NCBI RefSeq assembly: GCF_000150275.1
Contig: NW_002060945.1
Span: 8,825,650-8,889,649 of the forward strand
Length of the DNA stretch: 64,000 nt
Direction: 5' to 3'
From: Trichoplax adhaerens
Lineage: Eukaryota > Placozoa > Uniplacotomia > Trichoplacea > Trichoplacidae
The position numbers and the translations under genes were made by a program. Below are positions 13,374 through 25,700 of the stretch, one piece after another. Position 1 is the stretch's first letter; each line of letters begins with the position of its first letter. The notes beneath the pieces are model-generated. The model was given only the letters and a program-made list of their open reading frames with translations. It ran no database searches and had not been told where the DNA came from.

Positions 13374-14968
13374 GCGCTGGTTCGAGCTATTGAAGGCGTT
13401 TTCAGTATTTTACATTGTCATGAATTGTAGTTCTCCTATACCTATAATTGTCTTGTAGTTTATGACGAAATGCAAAGTTTGTTTATATAAGAGTTATGGC
13501 ACCACGTCTCTAGACTGTATTAATTATGCAAAATGGCGCATCATGGAGCGTCCTGCATCGAGTTAGAGATTGCCATGAATTATTCATGATTGAGGCTTAT
13601 TCGATAATGAACAAATGATGTAATAGTCAATTTGTTTACATTCGAGCTGCAATTTCTCCAGACGATGCTCAATTGTAAACCATGGACTATCTTCTTCTAT
13701 CTAGGCAGAGCTTGTAAGCCATCATTGATGGATTCAAGATAAATGGGCCTGCTCCAAAAAACCCCGCTTAATTATGATTCAATTCATCCCTAATGAAGTC
13801 TTTTTCATATGCAAAATTTTCATGCTGGAGGGTGATTTTAGGAGCTATTACCTCCGAGCTCGATTGCAGTAGGAAAGGGCTCGTGGAGTAAGTACTGTAT
13901 TAGTCTCCGTGATCTTATACAGCCATGGCCACACTGAAAAAGTGTTGAAGTGATTGAGTTGAATAGGAGTAATACTCGTATACAGAGATATATTTAATTC
14001 CTATTCTATCAAGATCTCGTTAACTAGTCATAAATATGACTATAATTGATAATAATTATGACTCTAAGCAAGGGCTTCTACGTTATTTTTGGGATCACAG
14101 TAAAATTTCGTAAGTGTTCCAGCCAGCCTCGCTCTATCACATAATGTTTCACAGAATTTTAGGCCAGGGTTATGAGGCTAGAAGAAACTTGATCACTACC
14201 TACTGTACAGTACAGTATATCAACTAGCTTAAAGTTAGTTGCAGTTCTGAATTTACCATGTCGATGTTCTAATGGCCATTAGATACGATATCTACACAGT
14301 ATACAGCGAGTTCTTCAGTCATGGGCTACGGAAATGCATTAACGTGATCAAGTGGTCCATCCCTCAACCAATTCAGTTGCTCATTTGGTACGGTTGATCA
14401 ATGATAGTATAATTACAAGCCATGATCAATCCGATTTTTTATTTCTCTCCAAAATGGCTAGAGTATATGGATTATAGATTGATCTGAAATGAATTATTTC
14501 ACTTGAGCATCTTGGTCAAAATTTAGTTGGATATCATGGAAGTCTGTATCGAACTGAGAAGTCACTTCGAACTCCGATTGGCTAGCTTTGATCTTAACAC
14601 TACAGTACTGTACATATAGTCATTTCTAGCTTAATCCACGGCTAGTTTCCGTCCCTTGGGTTCAATCAGTGGTACAATTGCAATCCATTTGTCGTATACA
14701 GTAGTAGCTCATTTGAAGCGTACAGTAGTTGTGATCATTTTAGTAGTTGCTAGCAATGTTAAAAAGGTTGGAGATGGAGAGTACGCCAGGCATAAGTTCT
14801 TGACCAGTTCTTATGTACAGGGCTGCTAACAACGATATAGTTCATTGTACTTCAGTTGTCTACCCCACTATTACCTTGTGCTCGTTTTTGCTGTTTCAAA
14901 ATTTGAATACTATCATTTTCGCTTTTCCAATGCAAAAGAGTGTACGGTTGCAGATAGAAAGTGGCGTT

Positions 14969-15330
14969 CAAATGATGAGCAAAATTGTCAGTTTAGGCAT
15001 TTGTAGTTGACTAAACAGTCGCTTCCGGTCCTTCTCTCTCTCTCTTAGTCACTTAAGCTTATGTCCAATTAGTTCTGCAAAGCGGGTGTATACCATGGAG
15101 GAAATTTTCTTCTTTCCCCATCCATTTAATCAATTGACAATCCATTGATTCATTGCACTTTAGTTGTCCACCTCACTATTAATTTCAAATGATGAGCAAA
15201 ATTGTCAGTCTAGGCATTTGTAGTTGACTAAACAGTCGCTTCCGGTCCTTCTCTCTCTCTCTTAGTCACTTAAGCTTACGTCCAATTAGTTCTGCAAAGC
15301 GGGTGTATACCATGGAGGAAATTTTCTCCT
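14969..15330. repeat. Direct duplication of about 140 bp, offset 217 bp
   Basis: A block starting CAAATGATGAGCAAAATTG at 14969 recurs at 15186 almost unchanged. It contains a (CT)n run, CACTTAAGCTTA and CATGGAGGAAATTTTCT. The second copy runs straight into the 223-bp tandem array, so the two repeat systems share sequence at their junction. Confidence 0.8.
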
Positions 15331-16016
15331 TCCTCCATCCATCTCATCAATTGATAAATATCAGAATCACTGACAGTACTGAAAATTCCCCACGACTGAA
15401 CTAGCTGCTAGCAGCAAGTGGACGCCAATATTAGCTGTAAATAATCACGACAGTCAATGTGCAGAAGTCCGTCCAATCAGTAATTGGCTTTGCTCCGTAC
15501 TTCCATTTGCCTATACTGTACCTGTAGCTGACTGCAGCTGGAAATTTTCTCCTTCCTCCATCCATCTCATCAATTGATAAATATCAGAATCACTGACAGT
15601 ACTGAATATTCCCCACGACTGAACTAGCTGGTAGCTGCAAGTGGACGCCAATATTAGCTGTAAATAATCACGACAGTCAATGTGCAGAAGTCCGTCCAAT
15701 CAGTAATTGGCTTTGCTCCGTACTTCCATTTGCCTATACTGTACCTGTAGCTGACTGCAGCTGGAAATTTTCTCCTTCCTCCATCCATCTCATCAATTGA
15801 TAAATATCAGAATCACTGACAGTACTGAATATTCCCCACGACTGAACTAGCTGGTAGCTGCAAGTGGACGCCAATATTAGCTGCAAATAATCACGACAGT
15901 CAATGTGCAGAAGTCCGTCCAATCAGTCGTCCAGGAAAAGGTGGATCCGGCCGGTCCAATTAGCTTTGTTCCGTACTTCCATTGGCTTATACTGTACCTG
16001 TAGCTGACTGCAGCTG
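15317..16016. repeat. 223-bp tandem repeat, three copies plus a partial fourth
   Basis: Copies start at 15317, 15540 and 15763, each opening with GGAAATTTTCTCC and differing at only a few bases. The unit contains CAATTGATAAATATCAG, ACTGAACTAGCTG and AATAATCACGACAGTCAATG. The last part of the unit (TTCCGTACTTCCATT through GCTGACTGCAGCT) recurs at about 15968-16016 after a short insertion. Two identical 62-codon reverse-strand frames at 15511-15699 and 15734-15922 are a by-product of the repeat. The near identity points to recent expansion. Confidence 0.9.
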
Positions 16017-16033
16017 TACTGGACCCCAAGCAA

Positions 16034-16610
16034 GGTACTGGTACCGGTCCTGTTCCCAGTTGTAATAAGTCCCTGACCTGACGTGACGACGCGGAAAGGG
16101 TGGGTGGGGCGTGGCATACAGGGTCTCTATAATAAGTCTTTGCCGGCGATTGAAATTGGATGAAATTATCATTGGAAATTCTTATTAGACAAATTTGCTA
16201 TGATGTACATGAGTGGATGCTCCAGTCTAGTAAGAGGTAATATGGAAACGCAGCAGCACAGCAGCCGAGTGCCGCAGATATGCCAGCACGCGTATTCATT
16301 TTCCGCGTGCCACAGACTTGTCGACGCAGACATGCAGACAGCAGCAGACGCTCAGGTAGTCGATGCCCTCGACTACCTGAGCGAGCCAGAGCGCATGCGA
16401 GCCAGATCGCAGCCATTGTCAGCAGCAGCAGCAGGGTAGCAGCCCTAACCACCACCACCATCACCATCACCCCCCCCTCCCCCACCACCACTAGCGGTTG
16501 GATTAACCAACGATCGTTGATGCTCGCCATTGGACAATTCGTCAACAACTTGCAGCTCGTTTATTCAACCACTTTCTTCAAGGTAGAGGTAGAATCAATC
16601 CATTAATGTA
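16034..16610. promoter_or_regulatory. GC-rich, CpG-containing block upstream of the FERM gene, likely promoter or 5' UTR
   Basis: Base composition changes sharply from the AT-rich surroundings. The block holds GC-rich runs such as GGGTGGGTGGGGCGTGG, CAG-type triplet runs near 16250-16440, CCA/CAC triplets and a C-rich tract near 16450-16490. It ends about 125 bases before the first ATG of the band 4.1-like gene. Overlapping open frames on both strands here (79-116 codons) look like composition artefacts, with no recognisable domain. Promoter function is inferred from position and composition. Confidence 0.5.
16349..16383. repeat. Perfect 15-bp hairpin with 5-base loop
   Basis: CGCTCAGGTAGTCGA at 16349-16363 is the exact reverse complement of 16369-16383, with loop TGCCC. 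It lies in the GC-rich block upstream of the FERM gene. If transcribed as 5' UTR it would form a strong RNA stem. As DNA it could be a dyad binding site. Confidence 0.8.
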
Positions 16611-16733
16611 TCCAAAAGTCATTGAGATAGACGATCGAGCCAGTCGATGAGGATGGATTGTGAATCAGGACCATTGTATAAGTAATCCTTTTCATTCTTG
16701 TTATCTATCTTTTATACTAGCTTACCAATCATC

Positions 16734-19700
16734 ATGCGATTCTCATTTCGTTGGAAGAAGAAGAAAGTTGAACAATTGCAAGATGGCGATCATATATGTA
16801 AGATCTTGCTGTTGGATGGCAATACGCTAGAATATAAAGCTCAGGTAAGGCTGATTGCTATAGGTAATTTTTCATGTTTGAGCTTGTGTCTTGCCTAGTT
16901 CATTGGTATCATTGCTATTAAGTTAGCTTGATTGTGTCGTAACATCGGATCGAGGGATTGTTGGTCTGGATTTCCAAAAAAAAATTCAAAAATAACAGTG
17001 ATAAGGGGTGATCCAGTATGGACTCGACGTGTATGGATAGTCTTTAACGGGGACTTTCAGTTATCATAACATGGTAATCGATAACGGAAAGCAATCAACA
17101 GTGTGTCTGCTTGATAGACTTGTTTACGGAAAAGAATGATCATCGACTGTAGAAATGACGAGTTGATTCTCTCAAACAGCGAGGTAGAATGCTACAATCA
17201 GCTTGTAATAATCGAGTGCATCCATGGCTAGATTGATACTGTGCTTGAATATCTATTGCACAAGTGTGAAGCAATCAAATTCCATTTCGATCGCTTTCTA
17301 TTATGTTGATTTGTGAAATAAACTCAGAAAGGATTCTCTACTCTAGCAGTGTTAAGTCTATACGATCAAGGTAACAATGTTTAATCAATCAATCATGGAT
17401 ATACCATTAAATAAATAATGTCATCGAAACGCAACCAAAACCTTACGAGTATCACAATCAACGAGCGGATAAGATAAACGTGTTTTAAGCCTATTAGTGG
17501 CTAACTAAAAAAAAGACAGCAACTGCCTGCGCTATGGTTATAAAGTAACTTGCTATCGGTCAATATATTCCCTTCGATCATTATCCAACATACAGTCATA
17601 TCAATCTGTTTTCAAATCGCCTGGGAAAAACGTTATCGACTGTAGGAGTGATTGGTTTATTTTTATCTACTAATCGCGTTAGATAAGCTCATCGACGCAA
17701 GTCTTGCAGGAAACCAACAAATAAAATCAATCAATTATCCGTACTTAGGACATCATTTCAACAGAATAGGCAACAGTAAGCTGGTTCCTTCTCCTATGCA
17801 ATCCAACCTAAATTCTAAAATAACCCTCCCTAAATTCATCTCAATACTAGTCAATCCACGATCATGCGCCTTTTTTTTTTACATTGGGAATTTAGCAGTA
17901 GTAGAATTGCAGGAAGGAGGAGCTGTTCATTAAGATTGAGCCCCGTCATCACTTGATTAAGATTGCACCGTCTTGAACTCTATTTCCTGTCGATATACTG
18001 TACATAACATAATATCGTAGAAAAGAAGGCATATCGAATATATGCACTGTCTTTTGATTAATTAATTTACAATATTCATTCCTCCTTGTTCTATGTTTTC
18101 ATCGACGGAGTTCCATTTTTTCCATCGGATAAAACTACACTATGACGAAAGGACTATCTCAACATCTTCCTTTCTACTAATTTGTCTATACAATAATTGG
18201 ATCCATGAAGATAACTGATAGTAATATCGCCATCGTTGCTACTTTGAGTCAACGAATAAAAATTCGTTGACAATTCTTGGTGATTTTGAATCCTACAACG
18301 TGATGAAAACGACAGCAAATCTACAATCTATTGGCTACGATGATTTAATTTTAATCCTTGTTGATTTTTTGAGAATCTTATATGACTCTTGAAAACTGTA
18401 TGAAAAGATTATTGACAACGGGTCGGACCACAATGATGATCATTATTATTTTTAAATTGTAGTGCAAGATGTTACAGTAGCTATATGCCTGCAGTTTCTA
18501 TTGCAATATGGAGAAAGATCAATAATAAAAACTACAGTATTTATTTGTGATGATGATGATGAAATGCTATCGCCAATAGTGATGAATACTAAACTGTTCC
18601 ACTCAATCTTTGTTGTATACCTATCAACTTTAATGCCATGAGGATAATATCAAAGTAGAGCCATCATGGCCTGCTTTCATGATAGTCATACAGACATTAT
18701 TCTTGTTGTAATTAAAAACGATTCTACAATAAGCCATGGATGAATGATATCGTGCTGCATCATGGTGCTTGTAGGATTACAATAAACTCTCCCACAGAGC
18801 TATTTTTATCTTACTGTATTCAAAAAGAAGCAATGTTTAGACAAGACAACATGATTCAATTACTTGTACGCGTTTGCAATAGCGTAGCCAAGATGGGCAA
18901 GCAAAACGCAACGAGTGTTTTCGGATAAGACAGGATAGTTGAATTTCTTAACTTTAGACTATTTGCATTCATTCAATAACAATCGATGCAATAAGTTACA
19001 TAGCCAAGGATCAAGGCTATTTATTGTACACAGTTTATTAATGAGAAAAAAAAGAGGCAGAAACAACGACGCCCGACGACTACATCAAATTGTAAATGTT
19101 GCATGCAATTCTTTTCTTTTCTTATGCAACAATTGAGATCGTCTACGCATAGAGTAGGATCAATGGCTCCAAATTTTCTATATTGCTATCTAAAATTAAT
19201 TATAGATTGTCCATTGATACTGAGGGTAGAATGTCGTAAGGTAGCGAAGTATCTCTCTCCGATTTTTCCATTGCATTGCAAAATGTTTCAATGGCGTCGT
19301 TCAGGTTAACCAGTAAAGACAGCATTCGCTCTTTCCACATTGGATGAAGAGTCTGTGAAATCATCCATAATTTTTATTTTTATAGTAATATGAACTTGAT
19401 TCAAATTGTGCGGACTACCCTACGGCTACAGTAGCTTGAGTGGAAAGGATGAAGGGGAAATGGTAGCTGAGATGGCAATTTACATTCACTTTTGTTTCCA
19501 CTTTAAAAGCAAGAAATGTTTAGTCAAGCTGTCTATCAGTTCTATCTACTTGTATTTCTAACTTAGAGACAGTTGACTACTCATTCTATTGCAATGGTAA
19601 AAGGATATTCAACATCATTTTATCACCCATGTAGTTTCCTTGTCCAATTTTTCAAATGGAGCATCTACCGTCCTCGTAATAATTAACTAACAACTGTAGT

Positions 19701-22700
19701 TCCATTGCCTTGGTAAATTAATATATCTTTTTATCGCCATGTAGTTTGTGTGCTGCATTTTCAAATATGCAGCACACGTTACCTAGCGAGTCCGATTACT
19801 TTTAGTATACGAATATTCGAGATCTTTTCATCAAGCAATTTCTTCAGTGCAGTTTTAAATTAAAGATAATGGTATGCTAACTCCACTTGCGTTTGTAAAA
19901 TGCTATTCAACATCTTTTCACAACCAAGTAGTTTCTTCAATCTAGTGTTGAAAACAAGTCATACTTGGACAATCGATATCATGCCGTATTAACTCATTTT
20001 TTTATTAGGGTTCCTACGCGCTAATAAATAAATTAATTATGCAATTATGTAAACTCCAACTATTTCCACCCTTGATACATAGATTAATTTAGGGCGGAAA
20101 AATCATTAAATTGATCCATTATGTTTTGATCGTAAGTTTTCCAGCCTAGCCATGCACTGTTGAAGTACAGTAGGCGTCGAATATCGCTCAATAACATGGC
20201 GATACCTCGATAAATTTGATAGACTTTTATTCCTTAGGGTTTACTCTCTTAATTAAATGTATTCGTGTATTCTTCATGATGAATTGAGCCATGTGTTAAA
20301 GCATGAACTACTTACTCTGTTATATCGAATATTTATGACTGCACACCTGGTATTCCAGCATGATGACTTAAGTCATGCAAGGCGTTAGGCAATACACTAT
20401 TCGGTTATGTCTGCAATTTTTTGAAAAAAAAAATTTCAACATCTAGGCAGGAACTTCTAAGAGAAACTCTGAATTACTCTTAAAAATCCCTGATCTAGGA
20501 TACTTTTCACATGGTGTGCAAATGCATGCGGCCATAGTTAATGACTTATCAACATGGGTTATATTGCTATTATTCTACGATAATGCTGGAAAATATCCAA
20601 TTGGTCCATACAGCGAAATCTCTAGGGATTTTACTTTTCTCTTGAAAAAAGATTTCCAAGATTTATTTTAATAGAGGCGTGTTGCTATGGAAAAAAAATG
20701 GGATCGTGCTTATTCCCTTACTACAGTATAACTATTTTGGCAGTAGAGTACTGTACGTTTTTAGCAGTTTTTGACTTTCTTTTGATGTATTTCTTCAACG
20801 TCTATGGACGTATTGCCTTAGCTCAAAACATGATTGCTATTTCTTGCTAACGTACTAAACACAATAATAGAACGAATAGCAAGAAAAAATGGCGACATAG
20901 GAATAGGACTACGCTTCTTTTCAAGTATCATTTACAGTAGTAGAGGTATCACACTCAGAACGACTGATCCATTTTTTCCCCCACTTGGCATGATTTAGCC
21001 TAAGCAATAAATACCATACGTATAAATGGTCCAACTTGTAGGCAATTTATTCAATATCCTTCTCCACATAAGATACCAATAAAAACTGCCATGTTGCCAG
21101 AGCTAAACTTCCCTGCAAAAGCAGACAAGGGTTCGCGCATTGTCCTCATTCTAAATTGTGTTCGTCTATTCTCACGATGTAGTTTGCATTCAATATACTA
21201 TCCATTTCTATTCCTATTTTCTTCTTAGATTGAATTTAAATCATTCTTCTGTCCTGTCATTGTCGTTAAATCTTGCCTAGGGATTCAATGGATTTATTTT
21301 TTGCATTTCTATTCCATTCTCCTTGTTACAATGAATTCAACCATTTTTGACACCCAATTCTTTGTTACTGTTATGCCATTTTGTTATCCAGATGGCAGTG
21401 TACTCTGAATTTCTACTCCTATTTTCCTTCATCATTTCACAATAAGTTTAAATAATTCTCACATCTTGTCGTAATACAATAAACATTCTACATGAAATAC
21501 GATCTATTTTAGCTTGCAGGTTACAGTTAGCTCTATCAGTAAAGAACATGGAGGTAGAAAAGACATATACTATAGATCGGCCCTTTATTTTACCTTTCCA
21601 GCAAAGATCAATTACATTTTTAGCAGTAGATCAATATTGGTTATTCTAAAGGGGAGTCATAATATCACTCAATTTCAAGTATAGTGTGCTTTCCTCTCCA
21701 TTCTGGATAGGATAGTACTAAACTCATAGCTAGAAATGAAATTGTTGCGGTCGCCTTGCGATATTCTTATAGACGTAGATCTTTGAGAACAATGATAATC
21801 TTTATTATTATTTTTAACTACTATCATGTCGTGGAGTAACTTAATCCGTATACAATAGTTGATTATATTGTTTGATCAACTTTACTATCCTGGATGATTG
21901 CATCTATGGATAGGTAGAAAAGTGAGAATGATAACGTGATGATGGCTATCTTATAATTTTATGCTAGAAACGTAAAAATAATGAAAATCATGATAGAAAC
22001 AGATAGAATTTATTCTAGTACCCTGTCATGCTTTCATTATTTGGATCTATAAACTCACGAGTATATACCACTTTGTGGTCACATCTAAATTATCGAAAAA
22101 CAAAATAGGATGATGTAGACGCAGGTATAAAAATCAATTAACATGGTCAATTTACGAATATGAACAAATAAGATAGGACGATGTACTACTATGTACTATT
22201 AACCATTAGCATGGCCAATGCTTGACTTGAAATTAAATTTCTGACCGTAGTATCGATTGAGAGCTATAAAAATGCAGCTATATCAGTAATGATGAATATT
22301 GAATAGTAAAATAAGATGATGTCATATCTAGTGGCACAAAATCGACAAAGCCAACTCTGGAATTGCGTTGATATTGATTTTTCATGCCTGTAAAGCGATT
22401 GCAAATATTGAAAAGCAAAGCAGGATAATCTACTATTATGTGCTGATTTAAAATCAACTTCTGGCCTATTCTACAGGAGACTTGTATCGAGATTGATTTC
22501 ACGATCGTAGTATGGATTGTAGTACCCATTGGAGAGATGTAAAAAATACTACTCTCTTAGCGATCACAGACTCAATCAAAGTACGTAAATTTATCCTTTA
22601 TTTATTACTTTAGAAAAGTGCCAGAGGGCAAGAAGTCTACGATGCTGCGTGTCAGGATTTAGATTTAGAAGAAAAGGAATATTTTGGTCTATCCTACACA

Positions 22701-25700
22701 GATTCAGCTCAAGTGACGGTAAGATTGAAATCTACTCTATTTAAAATACTTTCTTCTTACAACACCTATAGGTTACAATTACTACATTTCTTTATTATGG
22801 ATGCCATGTAGAAAATCGATCTTGTTGTCCGCTATTTAATACCTTTATATGCTATAATCAATTGAATTAAAATGGATCTACATAGATTATACATTAACTT
22901 ATCCCTTAATTTTTAAAATATAATTTTCCCTCTATGCGCAACAGCATTGGGTTGATCCTACCAAGAAAATTAGAAAACAAGTGCCTAGTAAGTTAATCGT
23001 TAGCTTAATGCAATACAAACAAATTGGTGAAGTAACATCAATCCTAATTTTTGGTTATCTTTTATTCATAAACAAAAATTAAATAGAACGGTTACAGACA
23101 GCCAATGAATACCCCTATAATTCTTTCTTTCTAGAAGAAATTTAATCGTTTGTTGATTTCTTTTACAGTTGGTCCACCATTTTCTATGCGATTTCTAGTG
23201 AAATACAGTATTGCAAATCCTGATGAACTTCAAGAAGAAGTTACTAAGTACTAGATTTTATACCATCCATTTCGTCTCATACGATTATATCCTTCATCTA
23301 GCTTAAAAGTTTGCCATATTATCATCAATGTTTATATATCTATTTGAAAATACGATAATAAAATCAATTTATACCAATTTTATATTGGAGAAGTAAGTAA
23401 TTAGCTTGTGACTAATACCTTCTATCAATTTTTAGATATTTGTTTTACCAACATATTCGTAATGAAATACTCTATGGAAGGTAAGCAATAAGGTCTTTAT
23501 GATACTATTTTTTTGCATTTATATTTTTATCTATTGTAAAAACTTTAAATCTTTTCTTTAGGCTTGAATGTCCAACTGATACCTTAACCAAACTTGCTGG
23601 ATACGTTTTGCAATGTAATAAGAACTGTCGTAGTTTAATTTCCTGATTTAAACCTTATCAACGATGTGTTACATTCTAGATGCTATACTAACTGGGGCAT
23701 ATTTAGTCTAGATAGGAAGATGATAATGACTAACCTAATTAAATTTTTACAGCTGAACTTGGCGACTTTGATGAAGAGGTGCATACAGAGGGCTACGTCT
23801 CTGAATTTCGCTTTCTTCCTGAAATGATACAGGTACATTGTATAGATAATTTTTTGTTTAAAACGTTTTTAAACTTAGTCTTAATCATAGATTTCCCGTA
23901 GGGATATAAATTGTTTTTCCACTTTATTAGACGTTCTTTGTACTCTAATTAGTAATTTATCAATTAACCTTATAGACTGAAGAAATAGAAGCCCAAATTG
24001 TGGATTATCACAAATTATGCGAGTGAGTCAAAATAGAGATATCGTAATTTAGACGTCAGAATACTATCTCTTCTCCATTTTTATCAAATAAGTTAAAATA
24101 ATTCATTTACAACATTAAACTATAATCGAGCAAGATTTATGCACGTATGTCTAGTATGGAGATTGAAAACCTTTATCAGATATACAACACGATTTATACT
24201 CTACCTTTATAATGTATCTTGCTTACTACACCATGTTCTAAAGTGAAATTTTGCCTCGTAGCGATACTAATATCTTTTATTGTTGCATTCCACAGGGGCC
24301 AGACACCGGCAGAGGCTGAGAAAAATTTTCTTACCATTGCGAAAACAATTGATATGTATGGTGTTGATTTACATTATATTTTGGTAAGACACATTTTTAT
24401 AAGCAAAAATTATAACCTAGATATTGTGATAATAATTTTAAATAATCTAATTTGTCAACTTAGGGAGATTTAGAAATTGGTCTGGCACCTAATGGAATTA
24501 TCATTCTTCGAAGATCCATTAGAATTGAATTTTTTTACTGGTAATTATTGTATAACCAATTTCTATCGATTAGAATCATTTTAGAAATTTTTTTCCAATA
24601 AGTTTCTAATTCTTTCTACAATATAGGCCAAATATTGTTAATTTAGAATTTAAAGGGAAGAAATTTATAATTGTCGCCAAAGGGGAAGGAGTAAGTTGTG
24701 TATTACATATTTCATTGCCGGTAACTGAAACATTATCAATCAGTATGGCAATAGCGTTAACATAATTCATGCTAACGCTTACTTAGGAGGATTCTAGTAA
24801 GATTAGAAATGAGTTTAAATTGGGTAGTGCAAAGGCTTGTAAACATTTATGGAAAAGCGCTATTGAGCAACATTCCTTTTACAGGTGATTGATTTTCTTG
24901 ACATAGTTTTATTATTGTAGATAGATACGTGTATTAGTACAATACGATAAGAATATTGTAGAGTAATTTTTTAATACGCGTATCTAACTTTATTTATTGA
25001 TTGTCTATCTTTAAAATTCAAAAAACAGGCTTACTATACCTGATGGCCCTGTAAAGAGAAGATTCAGCTTATTTAGAACACGCTCCAGTTTCAGATTCAG
25101 GTTTAGTACTTATTAATGGTTTACTTAAAATTTCATGTCTTTAATCAATTTATCCGAAATAATTTGTAGTGGTCGTACATTGTATCAAGCTCAAAGTATG
25201 CGAAAGAAAGCTCCTCGTCAATCTATGAATGTAAAAAGGTAAATCTTTATAATTAGTGACGCCTATATTTGTAATAGGTTACGGTATTCATGGTGAGAAT
25301 TTCTTATTTTTTCGTAATTCTCAGAACACCGAGTCAACGTCAAAGTCGTAGAAGTCATAGATCAATGATATTACCACAAAAGACATCGTAAGAGGCGACA
25401 TTATTTGTCAACAAGATGTTTATTTTAAATGAAAACTGCATAATATGTTGTGAAGATTTCAAGTATTTTTAACTCCAGTCTGTATCTTGACAAAAAACTA
25501 GACCATCTGTAACGAGAGTTGATGTATCGGTCGTAAAAAAATCGAAATCTGAACATGGTAAATATAGATTCGCTTGAGAGACCGTCTATCCATCTTTCTT
25601 GACAGTTAATTATCTTTATAGAAATTGACGGACCAGCTAATGTAGTGATCAATGCTCCCACTGATTCAAAAGCAAGTAACGATGATCATCTGTATACGGA

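Larger units (their letters stand above)
8485..16033. other. Gene-poor region with several repeats
   Basis: About 7.5 kb in which I recognise no conserved exon on either strand. All open frames are under about 75 codons, lack family motifs, and several lie inside repeats. The 5' part of the reverse-strand PTP gene may extend into the left side: a short open stretch near 8780-8830 on the reverse strand ends in a good donor-like GTAAGT but matches nothing I know. The right side carries the duplications listed separately. Confidence 0.5.
16845..22613 (+). other. 5.8 kb first intron of the FERM gene
   Basis: This stretch separates the F1 start exon from the next F1 exon. Both sides are phase 0 with good GTAAGG donor and TTTAG acceptor. 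No conserved exon was found inside on either strand; open frames are under 95 codons and without motifs. It is far longer than the other introns in the window (mostly under 700 bases), so it may hold regulatory elements or an alternative first exon. Two perfect hairpins are listed separately. Confidence 0.6.

Noticed and set aside
8485-14968. A FERM domain belonging to the reverse phosphatase
   Set aside because: I looked for GQ(S/T)PAEAE, YGVDLH and ACK.LWK-type exons on the reverse strand and found none.
15511-15922. Two identical 62-codon reverse-strand frames
   Set aside because: They are 223 bases apart and fully explained by the tandem repeat; no domain, no splice context.
16198-16606. 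Overlapping frames of 79, 108 and 116 codons on both strands
   Set aside because: They all sit in the GC-rich triplet-repeat block, where stop codons are rare in every frame. The residues are Ala, Ser, Thr and Arg runs with no family match.
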